This document shows positions 43,565 through 51,643 of a stretch of DNA of 64,000 nt, in pieces. The position numbers and the translations under genes were made by a program. This DNA is from Shewanella khirikhana. GTDB lineage: Bacteria; Pseudomonadota; Gammaproteobacteria; Enterobacterales; Shewanellaceae. Each line of letters starts with the position of its first letter. Positions within the stretch are counted from its first letter, which is position 1. The stretch spans positions 1,922,001-1,986,000 of the forward strand of contig NZ_CP020373.1 of assembly GCF_003957745.1 (NCBI RefSeq). The letters are read 5' to 3'. The notes beneath the pieces are model-generated. The model did no database searches and had not been told where the DNA came from. It worked only from the letters and a program-made list of their open reading frames with translations.

Positions 43565-43592
43565 CGCTATATCCTCATCTAAAGCAATATAA
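43565..43592 (-). promoter_or_regulatory. ROSE-like RNA thermometer at the ibpA start
   Basis: In the ibpA leader, read on the minus strand, AUAUUGCU (43590-43583) pairs with AGGAUAU (43575-43569) across a 7-base loop. A bulged G sits in the UUGCU/AGGA motif, exactly the signature of ROSE thermometers, in which the Shine-Dalgarno AGGA is masked at low temperature. The start codon is five bases further. The leader from the predicted promoter is about 125 bases, long enough for the extra hairpins typical of ROSE elements. Confidence 0.8.
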
Positions 43593-43699
43593 AAGTGTTG
43601 GCCGACCGTTGTCGCACCAGAGTTGTGGGCCTGTTTGGCGCCAGAAACGGCATCCCCGAAGGCAATGCCCGAGCCCGATTTATCGCGGCTCACTATCCT

Positions 43700-43727
43700 A
43701 TATAGGGGCGGCTTTTTGGCTTTCAAC
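43700..43727 (-). promoter_or_regulatory. Sigma-32 (heat-shock) promoter of ibpA
   Basis: On the minus strand, GTTGAAA (43727-43721), 12 bases, then CCCCTATAT (43708-43700). The heat-shock consensus is CTTGAAA, 11-16 bases, CCCCATNT; both boxes match with one or two changes. The start point would be near 43692. Confidence 0.75.
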
Positions 43728-43738
43728 CCCTGAAAAAC

Positions 43739-43764
43739 AAAAAGGCCGGAAATCCGGCCTTTTT
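43739..43764 (-). terminator. Terminator of the 5'-nucleotidase gene
   Basis: AAAAAGGCCGG / CCGGCCTTTTT with an AAAT loop; on the minus strand followed by TTTTTGTTTTTC. It lies between the nucleotidase stop and the ibpA promoter. Confidence 0.9.
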
Positions 43765-43783
43765 GGGTTCACAGTATCAAAGA

Positions 43784-45499
43784 TTACTGAGCAGTCACTT
43801 CACAACCCAGTGGGCTGTCAGAGTTGGTGTAAACGATGTCACCAACTGGGTTGTAATCGGCAGCCTTAATGGTGCCCTTGGTCTTGAAGAAGTCGTACAG
43901 TACGTCGGCATCTACATAACCAGTTTGCACCGGGGCCAGCACTGGGTAGCCATCACCGCCAGCGGCGTTGAAGCTGGGTACAGTGAAGGTGTAACTGGCG
44001 TCGGCCGCAAAGCCTTTGCCGTTTACATCGCTGATATCAACGGTTTTGGCAGTACAGTCAACGGTCATTTTCACGCCGGTGATTTGAGCGTATGCACCTG
44101 AACCACGCTGCATGGTCGCTACTGCGCTCAGGTATTCAGCCAGCTCAGTACCAGTCATGGTGCTCAGGGTAACCATGTTGCCGAAAGGCTGAACGGTCAG
44201 CACGTCGCGGTAAGAGATGTCACCGGCATCGATAGAAGCACGCACGCCGCCAGAGTTCATCACACCCACATCGGCATTCACTTTCACGGCCTGCGCCATG
44301 GCAATCAGACGACCCAGGTTGGTCTGCTCGTTACGAACGAAAGTACGATCACCTTCCAGACGACCGTCAGTTGATGCAATCACTTCATCCAGAGAGGCCT
44401 GGCCTTTGTCCTGGTAGTATTGCAGCAGATCTTTCAGCTCGGCATCCGGCTCGATGGCATCGGCAACCAGTACCTTGGTCTTATTACCGGCTTCATCAGT
44501 TACTGATTTCTTCAGGTTAACCGGGATGAGCTTGTAAGAAGCCAGGTGCAGTTCGCCGTTGAAGTATTCAAAGTCGGCACGGCCAACATACTTGCCCCAC
44601 TCGTGGGCCTGCATGATCCAGGTACCGTTTTGCTGATCAGGTGTACACTCGTCACCAGGCTGGAAGTCGGCGTAGTTGTTGGTGCCAGGCTCCATACATA
44701 CTGGGTTTTGAGAGTGACCACCGATAACCAGCTGCAGATCGCCTTTGTTCAGGCTGCGGGCCATGGCCACGTCACCAGGGGCGTTGCTGCCGTTTTGTGC
44801 GTCAGCATAGTGACCCATGTGCGTTACGGCGAAAACCAGATCGGCCTTGTTGCCGTCTTTGATTTCCTTGATAACTTTGGCCACTTCTTCTTTTGGATCG
44901 GTAAAGGTCAGCTCGCTGATAAATTCAGGGTTACCAATCTTGGCAGTATCTTCTGTGGTCAGACCCACGACGGCGATACGCACACCGTTGACTTCAAACA
45001 CCTTGTAAGCGTCGAAGTAGCGAGTGCCATCAGCCTTATAGATGTTGGCAGACAGGAATGGGAAGTCGGCCAGCTGGCGCTGCATGTCCAGCACGCTCAG
45101 AGGGTTGTCGAACTCATGGTTACCTACCGCCATGGCATCGTAACCAATTTTGGTCATACCGATGAAGTCAGGTACCGCATCCTGCAGATCAGACTCAGGC
45201 ACACCTGTGTTGATGTCACCACCGGACAGCAGCAGCACTTCGCCGCCATTGCCTTCCACTTCGCCGCGGATCTGGTCGATCAGCGTCTTACGGGCAGCCA
45301 TGCCGTACTCGCCGTCTTTGTTTTCCCAGAAACGACCGTGGTTATCGTTGGTATGCAGCACAGTAAAGGTCTTACAGGCATCACCGGCTTCAGCGCACGT
45401 TGTTGGTACAACCGGCTCTTTTGGATCGGCATCCATACAGCCAGTGAGAGCTGCCAAAACCGCTGTGGCCAGCATTCCTTTGATCAGTTTATGTGACAT
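43784..45499 (-). CDS. 5'-nucleotidase / 2',3'-cyclic phosphodiesterase lipoprotein (UshA-like)
   Basis: 571 aa. Lipobox LTGC (Cys21), so it is anchored as a lipoprotein, unlike soluble E. coli UshA. The metallophosphatase domain carries the metal ligands in FTVLHTNDNHGRF, LLSGGDINTGVP, VGNHEFDN, AVTHMGHYAD and IGGHSQ; the C-terminal nucleotidase domain (about 370-560) ends in a GGDGYPVL loop that binds the nucleotide base. These enzymes free phosphate and nucleosides from extracellular nucleotides. Four cysteine-containing loops (for example CTPDQQNG) may hold disulfides. Codon use is very regular, as in highly expressed genes. The 5' region up to 45857 holds its promoter. Confidence 0.93.
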   Translation of the reverse strand: MSHKLIKGMLATAVLAALTGCMDADPKEPVVPTTCAEAGDACKTFTVLHTNDNHGRFWENKDGEYGMAARKTLIDQIRGEVEGNGGEVLLLSGGDINTGVPESDLQDAVPDFIGMTKIGYDAMAVGNHEFDNPLSVLDMQRQLADFPFLSANIYKADGTRYFDAYKVFEVNGVRIAVVGLTTEDTAKIGNPEFISELTFTDPKEEVAKVIKEIKDGNKADLVFAVTHMGHYADAQNGSNAPGDVAMARSLNKGDLQLVIGGHSQNPVCMEPGTNNYADFQPGDECTPDQQNGTWIMQAHEWGKYVGRADFEYFNGELHLASYKLIPVNLKKSVTDEAGNKTKVLVADAIEPDAELKDLLQYYQDKGQASLDEVIASTDGRLEGDRTFVRNEQTNLGRLIAMAQAVKVNADVGVMNSGGVRASIDAGDISYRDVLTVQPFGNMVTLSTMTGTELAEYLSAVATMQRGSGAYAQITGVKMTVDCTAKTVDISDVNGKGFAADASYTFTVPSFNAAGGDGYPVLAPVQTGYVDADVLYDFFKTKGTIKAADYNPVGDIVYTNSDSPLGCEVTAQ

Positions 45500-45807
45500 A
45501 TTATCAACCCCATGATTTTATTAATTTTTAACCATCATCAATTGCAGACTTGGCTATCTTGCCATTGGTCGCGCACCATAATAGCAATTTTGACGCCCAA
45601 TTGTGGCAGAAATATGAATTTTCGTGAGCTAAATGTAGGTTTTGACAGCATTTTTACCAAGCATTTGTTTACCTCACAGAACAAGCTCAATGCCGATTTT
45701 CTGATGAATGACGTACGCTAACACCTACGACTGAGTAAACATTCTGTTAAAGTCCCAAAAACAGGGGTTTTCATATCCGAAGTAAACGGCTTGCACTGTT
45801 CCAAATA

Positions 45808-45832
45808 AAAAACGCACCCGAGGTGCGTTTTT
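45808..45832 (-). terminator. Terminator of the esterase operon
   Basis: AAAAACGCACC / GGTGCGTTTTT with a CGA loop; on the minus strand a T-rich tail follows. The gap 45500-45857 holds this terminator and an AT-rich stretch (45510-45800), presumably the nucleotidase promoter; I could not fix a promoter there. An open frame at 45512-45721 (+) has no coding character. Confidence 0.9.
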
Positions 45833-45857
45833 AAAAGGCAAAATGAACAATTGATGA

Positions 45858-46538
45858 TTAGTTGACCAATTTTTCTAACAACCAGCGGCGAATGTCAGCA
45901 AGCTGAGCTGGCAACACGCTGTGGCCCATGGAATAGGTCTGCCAGTTAACCTGATAGCCAGCGGTAACCAGGGCGTCTTTGGCCATTTGACCTGCAAACA
46001 AGGGCACCACCTCATCCTGCTCGCCATGATGCTGTAATATGGCTGTCATGCGATTGGCCTCACTGGCATCCTGTGGCAGCTGCTCACCACCGGGCAAATA
46101 ACAGGACAATGCCATAATCCCGGCCAATGGCCTGTCAAATCGTAAGCCGGTGAAAAGGCTCATCACCCCGCCCTGACTGAAACCTGCCAGCACAATGCGC
46201 TCACTCGGCACTCCGGCCGCTATCTGCGCCTCAATCAGCCCACGCACCTGCTGCTCAGACTCAAGCACCCCGGCCATGTCGGCCCGATCGTGCAAATCCA
46301 TGCTCTTGATGTCGTACCAGGCACGCATAATGTAGCCACCATTGATGGTCACCGGCTGCTCGGGGGCGTGGGGGAACACAAAACGAATGGCCGCATCATC
46401 GGGCAAACCAAGGGCAGGCACCACAGGGGCAAAACCGGCACCCGAATCCCCCAGACCGTGGAGCCAAATCACCGCATAGCGGGCACCAACCTTGGGCTCG
46501 ACGACAATGGCGTCCAGTGGCTGTTTTTGATTAGTCAT
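45858..46538 (-). CDS. Alpha/beta-hydrolase, phospholipase/carboxylesterase family
   Basis: 226 aa serine hydrolase. Nucleophile in GFSQGGVMSLFTGL, Asp in HGEQDEVVP and His in YSMGHSVLP complete the triad; the oxyanion region is IWLHGLGDSGAGF. Family members cleave short-chain esters and lysophospholipids; some remove acyl groups from proteins. No signal peptide, so cytoplasmic. It is the second gene of a pair with the small protein at 46547, eight bases upstream, and ends at a strong terminator. Confidence 0.94.
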   Translation of the reverse strand: MTNQKQPLDAIVVEPKVGARYAVIWLHGLGDSGAGFAPVVPALGLPDDAAIRFVFPHAPEQPVTINGGYIMRAWYDIKSMDLHDRADMAGVLESEQQVRGLIEAQIAAGVPSERIVLAGFSQGGVMSLFTGLRFDRPLAGIMALSCYLPGGEQLPQDASEANRMTAILQHHGEQDEVVPLFAGQMAKDALVTAGYQVNWQTYSMGHSVLPAQLADIRRWLLEKLVN

Positions 46539-46546
46539 TGATATTA

Positions 46547-46771
46547 TTATTCCTTTGGTAATCCATAAAAGTCGCGGATCAGCGCAAGCTGCTCATCAGT
46601 ATCCAGCGGTAATGTCCAGCTGACGGCGCCCGCATCGGCTATCAGCAACCTGGGCGAGTCAAGCAGCCTGATATCCTCACACAGGGCCCTGAACTGGACG
46701 CCGCCTTCAAGCTTGCAAAGCAGCTCCATCGGGGTAAGGATAAGTTTTCCATTAACAAGTTGCAGTACCAT
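46547..46771 (-). CDS. Small conserved hypothetical protein
   Basis: 74 aa: MVLQLVNGKLILTPMELLCKLEGGVQFRALCEDIRLLDSPRLLIADAGAVSWTLPLDTDEQLALIRDFYGLPKE. Not a family I know. No signal or membrane segment; alternating hydrophobic residues suggest a small beta/alpha fold. I start at the second Met, which has GGAG ten bases upstream; the first has no site. It lies eight bases upstream of the esterase and so forms an operon with it. Confidence 0.65.
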   Translation of the reverse strand: MVLQLVNGKLILTPMELLCKLEGGVQFRALCEDIRLLDSPRLLIADAGAVSWTLPLDTDEQLALIRDFYGLPKE

Positions 46772-46816
46772 GGCGGCGTGCTCCGTGGGCATGCTTGGTC
46801 AATACAAGGGGGCAAA

Positions 46817-47911
46817 TTGTATCAGGAAGGTTTGCATAAATCAGGACACATAACAGAGAAATCGCCGGACGGGACCGATGCCACGCCTATAGCCCTGTCT
46901 CGTGCCCTGCAGGCGCACTCAGATGCAGCAACAGGCTTGCCCCTTGAGCGTCTGGCGGACTGGCTGGAAGACTGGCTGGAAGTCTGGATAGTGTCGAAAA
47001 CAGGCGTTGAAATCACCACCCTGACCATTAATGACACTGGCTGGAGCAACCTTGTTATCGACATTAACCATCGCTGGATACTGCGATTACCAAAGCAGCT
47101 GATTGCCCCTGAAAAAGGACTGCCTGCGCCTCGCTTCGCATTGGAGCAGGCGATAATCACCGCGCTTTGCCATCAGGGGCTACCCGCATCACTCATGCCT
47201 GCCCTTATCTTAAGTTCTGCGTCAACGGCAAACACCGCTAAATCCCCCGCCACAAAGGTGCTGCCAGAGGTGATGCTATACCCCAAAATCGATGGCGCTC
47301 ACACTGCCATAGACAGCTTAATCCGCGAAGCACAAAAGCTACTGGCTCAGCAGCTTGCCCGGTTTCTGGCATCCTTGCACCAGCTGCCCCGAGCCCCAGA
47401 GCTTGTTGGGCTTGGACTTAATGCGTATCCCTATGGCGATGATGATTTTTTAGCGGATATTCTGCCAGCTGCTGCCGCGCACCTAAGCCGCGACGGCCAG
47501 CAAAACGCCCTGGCTTATTTCGAGAATGCCGTGAACAGGTTTGAGCATAATCCCCTGCCCAAGCCGCGCATTTGCCACGGCGACTTTGGCCCGGGGAATA
47601 TCTTGATTGGCCCAGATGGCAGCCTTGGCGGCGTGCTGGATTTTTCCGATGTCTGCCTTGGCGATCCGGCCATGGATTTGGCACCTTTGTGGCGACGTAC
47701 TTCTTCAGACTTTTTTGCATCGCTGCTGGCACAGTATCAAACCGAGCTTGGTGACACCCATTGGCAGGCGCTGCATCCTGCAAGCCTGATGGAGCGGATA
47801 CAATTTCAAGCACTGAGAAAAGCATCCTTCGTCATCTGGTATGCCGAGCGCTATGGCTTCGAAGACGGCATACAAAACAGCCTTGGCTACCTGAAACACC
47901 ATTTTGAATGA
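46817..47911 (+). CDS. Aminoglycoside phosphotransferase-family kinase
   Basis: About 364 aa, phosphotransferase (APH/ChoK-like) fold. The kinase motifs are ICHGDFGPGNILIG (catalytic Asp and the Asn that binds metal) and GVLDFSDVCLGDPAMDLAPLW (metal-binding Asp). The N-terminal lobe includes LVIDINHRWILRLPKQL. The substrate is unknown: such chromosomal genes phosphorylate sugars, homoserine, aminoglycosides or others. The start is uncertain: I take a TTG (46817) with a GGGGG box four bases upstream; the frame is open to an ATG at 46760, which would overlap the divergent small gene. Confidence 0.85.
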   Translation: MYQEGLHKSGHITEKSPDGTDATPIALSRALQAHSDAATGLPLERLADWLEDWLEVWIVSKTGVEITTLTINDTGWSNLVIDINHRWILRLPKQLIAPEKGLPAPRFALEQAIITALCHQGLPASLMPALILSSASTANTAKSPATKVLPEVMLYPKIDGAHTAIDSLIREAQKLLAQQLARFLASLHQLPRAPELVGLGLNAYPYGDDDFLADILPAAAAHLSRDGQQNALAYFENAVNRFEHNPLPKPRICHGDFGPGNILIGPDGSLGGVLDFSDVCLGDPAMDLAPLWRRTSSDFFASLLAQYQTELGDTHWQALHPASLMERIQFQALRKASFVIWYAERYGFEDGIQNSLGYLKHHFE

Positions 47912-48061
47912 GTGCCAAACTGCGCGGTGAAGCCGCGGGTTGAAAAAGCGTATTGGATAAGCGCAAGGGCTCAACGCTTTGATGTAAGCGAAGACCTGCA
48001 TCCTTTAATCTGCTGGCATAGGCAGGATCTGCGCTTGGGTAGGCATGGTTCATACATTGTG

Positions 48062-48067
48062 TATAAT
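48062..48067 (+). promoter_or_regulatory. Candidate -10 box of the M1 peptidase gene
   Basis: A perfect TATAAT directly before the first in-frame ATG (48070). A transcript from it would begin near 48074, excluding that ATG and favouring the start at 48103. No good -35 lies at the right distance; ATACA-TTG-TGTAT (48052-48064) overlaps it and may be an operator. Confidence 0.35.
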
Positions 48068-48102
48068 GCATGCAAAACTACAATAACCTCACATTCTACG
48101 CC

Positions 48103-50088
48103 ATGTCTGCCCTAAATCTGCCCAAAGCTAACCCCGTTGCCGGGAAGCCACGCTTTTCTGCTGTGTTCTCCACAGGATTTTCAGCGCTGCTGTTTACTCT
48201 GACGTTAATGAGTACGCCGCATGCTATCGCAGCAGCTTCTATTCCAACGGCTTCTATTCCAACGGCTTCTATCCCAGTAGCTTCTGTACCAGCCCAAACG
48301 CCTGCGCAGTTGCCCCAGCAACAGCTAGATGCCCTTACCTTCGCTAATTATCAGCAAGTGAGACTGGAGCATATTGAGCTTGAGTTAACGCTGGATTTCA
48401 ATCTTCATCAAATTGTCGGCGAAGCGCTGCTGAGCCTCAATTGGCAGCAGCGCACAGGTAAACTCATTCTGGATAGCCGCGGCCTTGATATCGATAGTGT
48501 CTGGGCCGTGACGCCCTCGGGGAATACGCCGCTTAGTTTTAGCATGGGTCCGGTCCATCCGGTCATGGGCGAAGCCATTATTATCGAAACAGCCACAGCG
48601 CCGCAGCAGATTGGTATCCGTTATCGCAGCAGTACCGAGGCTTCGGGGCTTCAGTGGCTCAGCGCCGGGCAAACTCAGGGCAAGCAGGCGCCCTTTATGT
48701 TCAGCCAGAACCAGGCTATTCATGCCAGAAGCTGGCTGCCGCTGCAGGACACCCCGGCGGTACGCACCACCTTCAATGCCACCATTCATGCCCCCAAAGG
48801 CATACAGGTGCTAATGGGCGCGCAGCGCACGCCCATCAATGAAACCACCACCCGCTTTGAAATGCCCCAGGCCATTCCCGCCTACCTGTTTGCCATTGCC
48901 GCAGGCAAGCTCGACTATAAAGCCTTTGATGATAGAAGCGGGGTTTGGGCCGAGCCGGACATGCTGGATGCCGCCTGGCAGGAATTTGCCGAAACGCCAC
49001 ACATGATTGAGATTGCCGAGCGCCGCTTCGGCCCCTACCGCTGGCAACGCTACGACCTGCTGGTGCTGCCGCCAAGTTTTCCGTTCGGCGGTATGGAAAA
49101 TCCCAGATTGTCCTTTATCACTCCAACTGTGATTGCCGGCGATAAGAGTCTTGTCAGCCTGATTGCCCACGAACTGGCTCACTCCTGGTCGGGAAATCTT
49201 GCCACCAACGCCAGCTGGGATGATTTATGGCTCAATGAAGGTTTTACCACCTACGTGGAAAACCGCATCATGGAAGATCTCTACGGCAAAGCCCGGGCGC
49301 AGATGGAACTTGCCATTGCCGATGATGAACTGAGAGCCGAGCTGCCGACACTGGATGCCAGTGACACGGCACTGAAACTAGACCTTGGCCAGCGCGATCC
49401 GGACGATGCCTTCTCCAGCGTCGCCTATGTTAAAGGGCAGCAGTTTCTAAGGGCGCTGGAACATACACTCGGCCGCGACGCCTTCGATCAGTTCCTCACC
49501 GGCTACTTTGACCATTTCGCCTTTAAGAGTGTCGATACCCAGAGTTTTATCGATTATCTGCTTGGTGCCTTCCCCGGCGAAAAGGCGCGGCTTGAGCCAC
49601 TGCTAACCAGCTGGATTTTCGGTCATGGCCTGCCCGAGTCCGTACCGGCCATCGACCGCTCGGCCTTTGTAGCCATTGATAACAGCGTTGATGCCATCAG
49701 TCGCAGCCAGGCCCACATCAATGGCATGCAAACCCGCGATTGGAGCACCCATCACTGGCTGCACTTTTTACATCAGTTGCAACTAAGGCCTGATGCATCC
49801 GATAACGACAGACTCAAGGCGCTGGATAGCCGCTTTAAGCTAAGCCAAAGCCGCAACAGCGAAATCGCCTTTGCCTGGTACTCACTGGCACTGGCGCGCC
49901 ACTACTACCAAATTAAACCCGAGCTTGGTCAGTATCTTGAGCGCATTGGCCGTCGCCGCTTGGTGGTGCCCCTCTACGAGCAACTGGCCGCGAGCGAGGA
50001 GCGTCCCTGGGCCGAAGCCGTGTTCAGGCGCGCCAAAGCGGGATATCACCCCATGACCACCCAAAGTGTCGAGCGGCTGTTTCACTGA
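48103..50088 (+). CDS. M1-family metallo-aminopeptidase, exported
   Basis: 661 aa. A signal peptide lies in the first 45 residues (hydrophobic GFSALLFTLTLMST, cleavage near AIAAA). The exopeptidase motif GGMENP (about residue 330) and the zinc motif HELAHSW, with the third ligand in LNEGFTTYVE 18 residues on, identify an M1 aminopeptidase of the leukotriene-A4-hydrolase-like branch. A C-terminal helical domain follows (about 530-660). It removes N-terminal residues from peptides, here in the periplasm or outside. A tandem repeat encodes the Ala-Ser-Ile-Pro stretch after the signal. I start at the second ATG because of the TATAAT just upstream of the first; neither has a strong ribosome site. 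Confidence 0.88.
   Translation: MSALNLPKANPVAGKPRFSAVFSTGFSALLFTLTLMSTPHAIAAASIPTASIPTASIPVASVPAQTPAQLPQQQLDALTFANYQQVRLEHIELELTLDFNLHQIVGEALLSLNWQQRTGKLILDSRGLDIDSVWAVTPSGNTPLSFSMGPVHPVMGEAIIIETATAPQQIGIRYRSSTEASGLQWLSAGQTQGKQAPFMFSQNQAIHARSWLPLQDTPAVRTTFNATIHAPKGIQVLMGAQRTPINETTTRFEMPQAIPAYLFAIAAGKLDYKAFDDRSGVWAEPDMLDAAWQEFAETPHMIEIAERRFGPYRWQRYDLLVLPPSFPFGGMENPRLSFITPTVIAGDKSLVSLIAHELAHSWSGNLATNASWDDLWLNEGFTTYVENRIMEDLYGKARAQMELAIADDELRAELPTLDASDTALKLDLGQRDPDDAFSSVAYVKGQQFLRALEHTLGRDAFDQFLTGYFDHFAFKSVDTQSFIDYLLGAFPGEKARLEPLLTSWIFGHGLPESVPAIDRSAFVAIDNSVDAISRSQAHINGMQTRDWSTHHWLHFLHQLQLRPDASDNDRLKALDSRFKLSQSRNSEIAFAWYSLALARHYYQIKPELGQYLERIGRRRLVVPLYEQLAASEERPWAEAVFRRAKAGYHPMTTQSVERLFH
48235..48294 (+). 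repeat. Four 15-base tandem repeats in the M1 peptidase gene
   Basis: Units of GCTTCTATTCCAACG (two exact, two diverged) encode A-S-I-P-T, A-S-I-P-T, A-S-I-P-V and A-S-V-P-A just after the signal peptide. A linker of this type could change length by slippage without frameshift. Confidence 0.85.
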
Positions 50089-50113
50089 ACGTCATCGCCA
50101 AATCCAACCCATA

Positions 50114-50140
50114 AAAAAGCCCGGCATTGCCGGGCTTTTT
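50114..50140. terminator. Bidirectional terminator between the M1 peptidase and slyD
   Basis: AAAAAGCCCGGC / GCCGGGCTTTTT stem with an ATT loop, flanked by A and T runs, between two convergent genes. Confidence 0.93.
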
Positions 50141-50158
50141 GTTGCATCGATTCAAAAA

Positions 50159-50641
50159 TCAGTGCTGATGGCCGCCTACGCCGTGGGCGTGGCCATGGGC
50201 GATTTCTTCAGCGGTGGCTTCACGGGCAGCAACGATGTCGATATCGAAGGTCAGCTCGCGGCCAGCCAGTGGGTGGTTGATGTCAACGGTGATCATAAAC
50301 TTACCCACCTTAACCACAGTCACCTGACGCTGACCCTGATCGGTGTTCACAATGGCGCGCATGCCAGGCTTCCACACCTTGGCACCCATCAGGTGCTTGG
50401 CTGGAACGCGCTGCTCGGCGTTTTCGATACGCTCGCCATAGGTTTCGCTGGCAGGCAGAGTCACGCTGAATTTGTCACCTACATTCTTGCCTTCGATGGC
50501 TTTTTCCACGCCGGGCATCATGTTGTGATGGCCGTGCAGGTAGGCAACCGGATCATGGCCTTCGTTGGTTTCCAGTACTTCGCCCTTTTCATCACGCAGG
50601 GTGTAGTTGAACTGCACCACCAGATCGTCTTTGATTTCCAT
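50159..50641 (-). CDS. slyD: FKBP-type prolyl isomerase SlyD
   Basis: 160 aa. FKBP domain interrupted by the insert-in-flap chaperone domain, which is the SlyD layout: MEIKDDLVVQFNYTLRDEKGEVLE, GHHNMMPGVEKAIEGKNVGDKF, then the insert, then GRELTFDIDIVAAREAT. The C-terminus is a short His-rich tail, HGHAHGVGGHQH, that binds nickel or other metals, shorter than in E. coli SlyD (196 aa). It helps fold proteins and delivers nickel for hydrogenase maturation. Single gene. Confidence 0.95.
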   Translation of the reverse strand: MEIKDDLVVQFNYTLRDEKGEVLETNEGHDPVAYLHGHHNMMPGVEKAIEGKNVGDKFSVTLPASETYGERIENAEQRVPAKHLMGAKVWKPGMRAIVNTDQGQRQVTVVKVGKFMITVDINHPLAGRELTFDIDIVAAREATAEEIAHGHAHGVGGHQH

Positions 50642-50705
50642 GAATTGTCCTGTTCATTAATTAAAACCGCTGGAGCTTAACAAAGAAGCGCCCCGCCCTC
50701 CAGCC

Positions 50706-51578
50706 TTATCGGCTCTGGGCGCCCGGGACTATGGTGCGATGCTCAATCACATCCAGCACTTCGAGGTTTTTAAGTGCCAACTGGCACACCCCGGAGCTGA
50801 TTTGATGGCGACTGCTGCAATCCACGCTCCACTGCCGCAGCAAATAACCGGCAAGCGCCGCGCGGCAATGCAGCTCAAGCACGCCTTCCTGCATACCGTA
50901 ATCAAGCTCAATGGCTTCGGGGAATTTAAGCGAAGGATGGGGGATCAGCAGCAGGCACACCTGGCGCTGCCAGAAACCATCGGCGCCGCTTCTTTCATGC
51001 TCGAGCACCGGTTCACCAAAGCCGCCGATGGTCTTTATCCGGTTGATAACGAAGTCGGTAAACTGGCCATTGTGGCGATCAAATGCCCGCACATGCCAGC
51101 GCTGGCCATTATTCACCAGCGCATGGGGAACGATTTCGCGGCTGGTTTCGCCGGAGGATGTCGACACGTAACGTATCTTCAATGAGGCACTGGCCTGGAT
51201 CGCCCGCATCACTCCCGCCACAATTTCAGGTTCGGGATGAATAAGCGCCACCGCATCAAAACAAACTTCGCTTGGCTTCTTTGGATGCGACAAACCATCA
51301 CCAAAGCCCTGTGCCAGACCGTGGAGAATCGATTCGGGATCGTGGGGAAACAGCGCCTTAAAACCCGGCTGACGATGGTAGCGCTTGGTCTGATGGATAA
51401 GCTGCATATTGTCCGGCGCCAATTCCCGGTACAGGGCAAAGTCGCGGGTGGCGGCCGCCAGGCCGGTGGCGAAGCGGCTAATCAGATCCTGACGGCTGAT
51501 TTCACCAAAATACTGCAGACTGAAATCGATAAAGGCCAGTCGTTGGCGCTGGCCATGGCTGAGTTCATCCAATGGCAT
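50706..51578 (-). CDS. WYL-domain transcriptional regulator (BrxR/CapW-like)
   Basis: 290 aa. An N-terminal winged helix (about 10-90, RLAFIDFSLQYFGEISRQDLISRFATGLAAATRDFALYRELAP), a WYL domain (about 120-200, with RWHVRAFD in place of WYL itself and the conserved Arg in VINRIKTI), then a C-terminal WCX-like extension. This is the layout of BrxR and CapW, repressors of BREX and CBASS defence systems, and of other WYL regulators. The gene stands alone here: no defence genes lie next to it within this window, so it may be a housekeeping regulator or a remnant. AGGGA precedes the ATG. Confidence 0.85.
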   Translation of the reverse strand: MPLDELSHGQRQRLAFIDFSLQYFGEISRQDLISRFATGLAAATRDFALYRELAPDNMQLIHQTKRYHRQPGFKALFPHDPESILHGLAQGFGDGLSHPKKPSEVCFDAVALIHPEPEIVAGVMRAIQASASLKIRYVSTSSGETSREIVPHALVNNGQRWHVRAFDRHNGQFTDFVINRIKTIGGFGEPVLEHERSGADGFWQRQVCLLLIPHPSLKFPEAIELDYGMQEGVLELHCRAALAGYLLRQWSVDCSSRHQISSGVCQLALKNLEVLDVIEHRTIVPGAQSR

Positions 51579-51643
51579 GGGGCATTCCCTGTGGTTGATG
51601 CAGTTAATGCCCCAAACTTACGTGGCCTTTGCCGATGATGCAA

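Noticed and set aside
43565..43726. 54-codon N-terminal extension of ibpA
   Set aside because: The extension spans the thermometer and the sigma-32 promoter spacing; the internal ATG has the ribosome site and matches known IbpA starts.
45512..45721. 69-codon open frame upstream of the 5'-nucleotidase gene
   Set aside because: No ribosome site, no coding-like composition, and it overlaps the region needed for the nucleotidase promoter.
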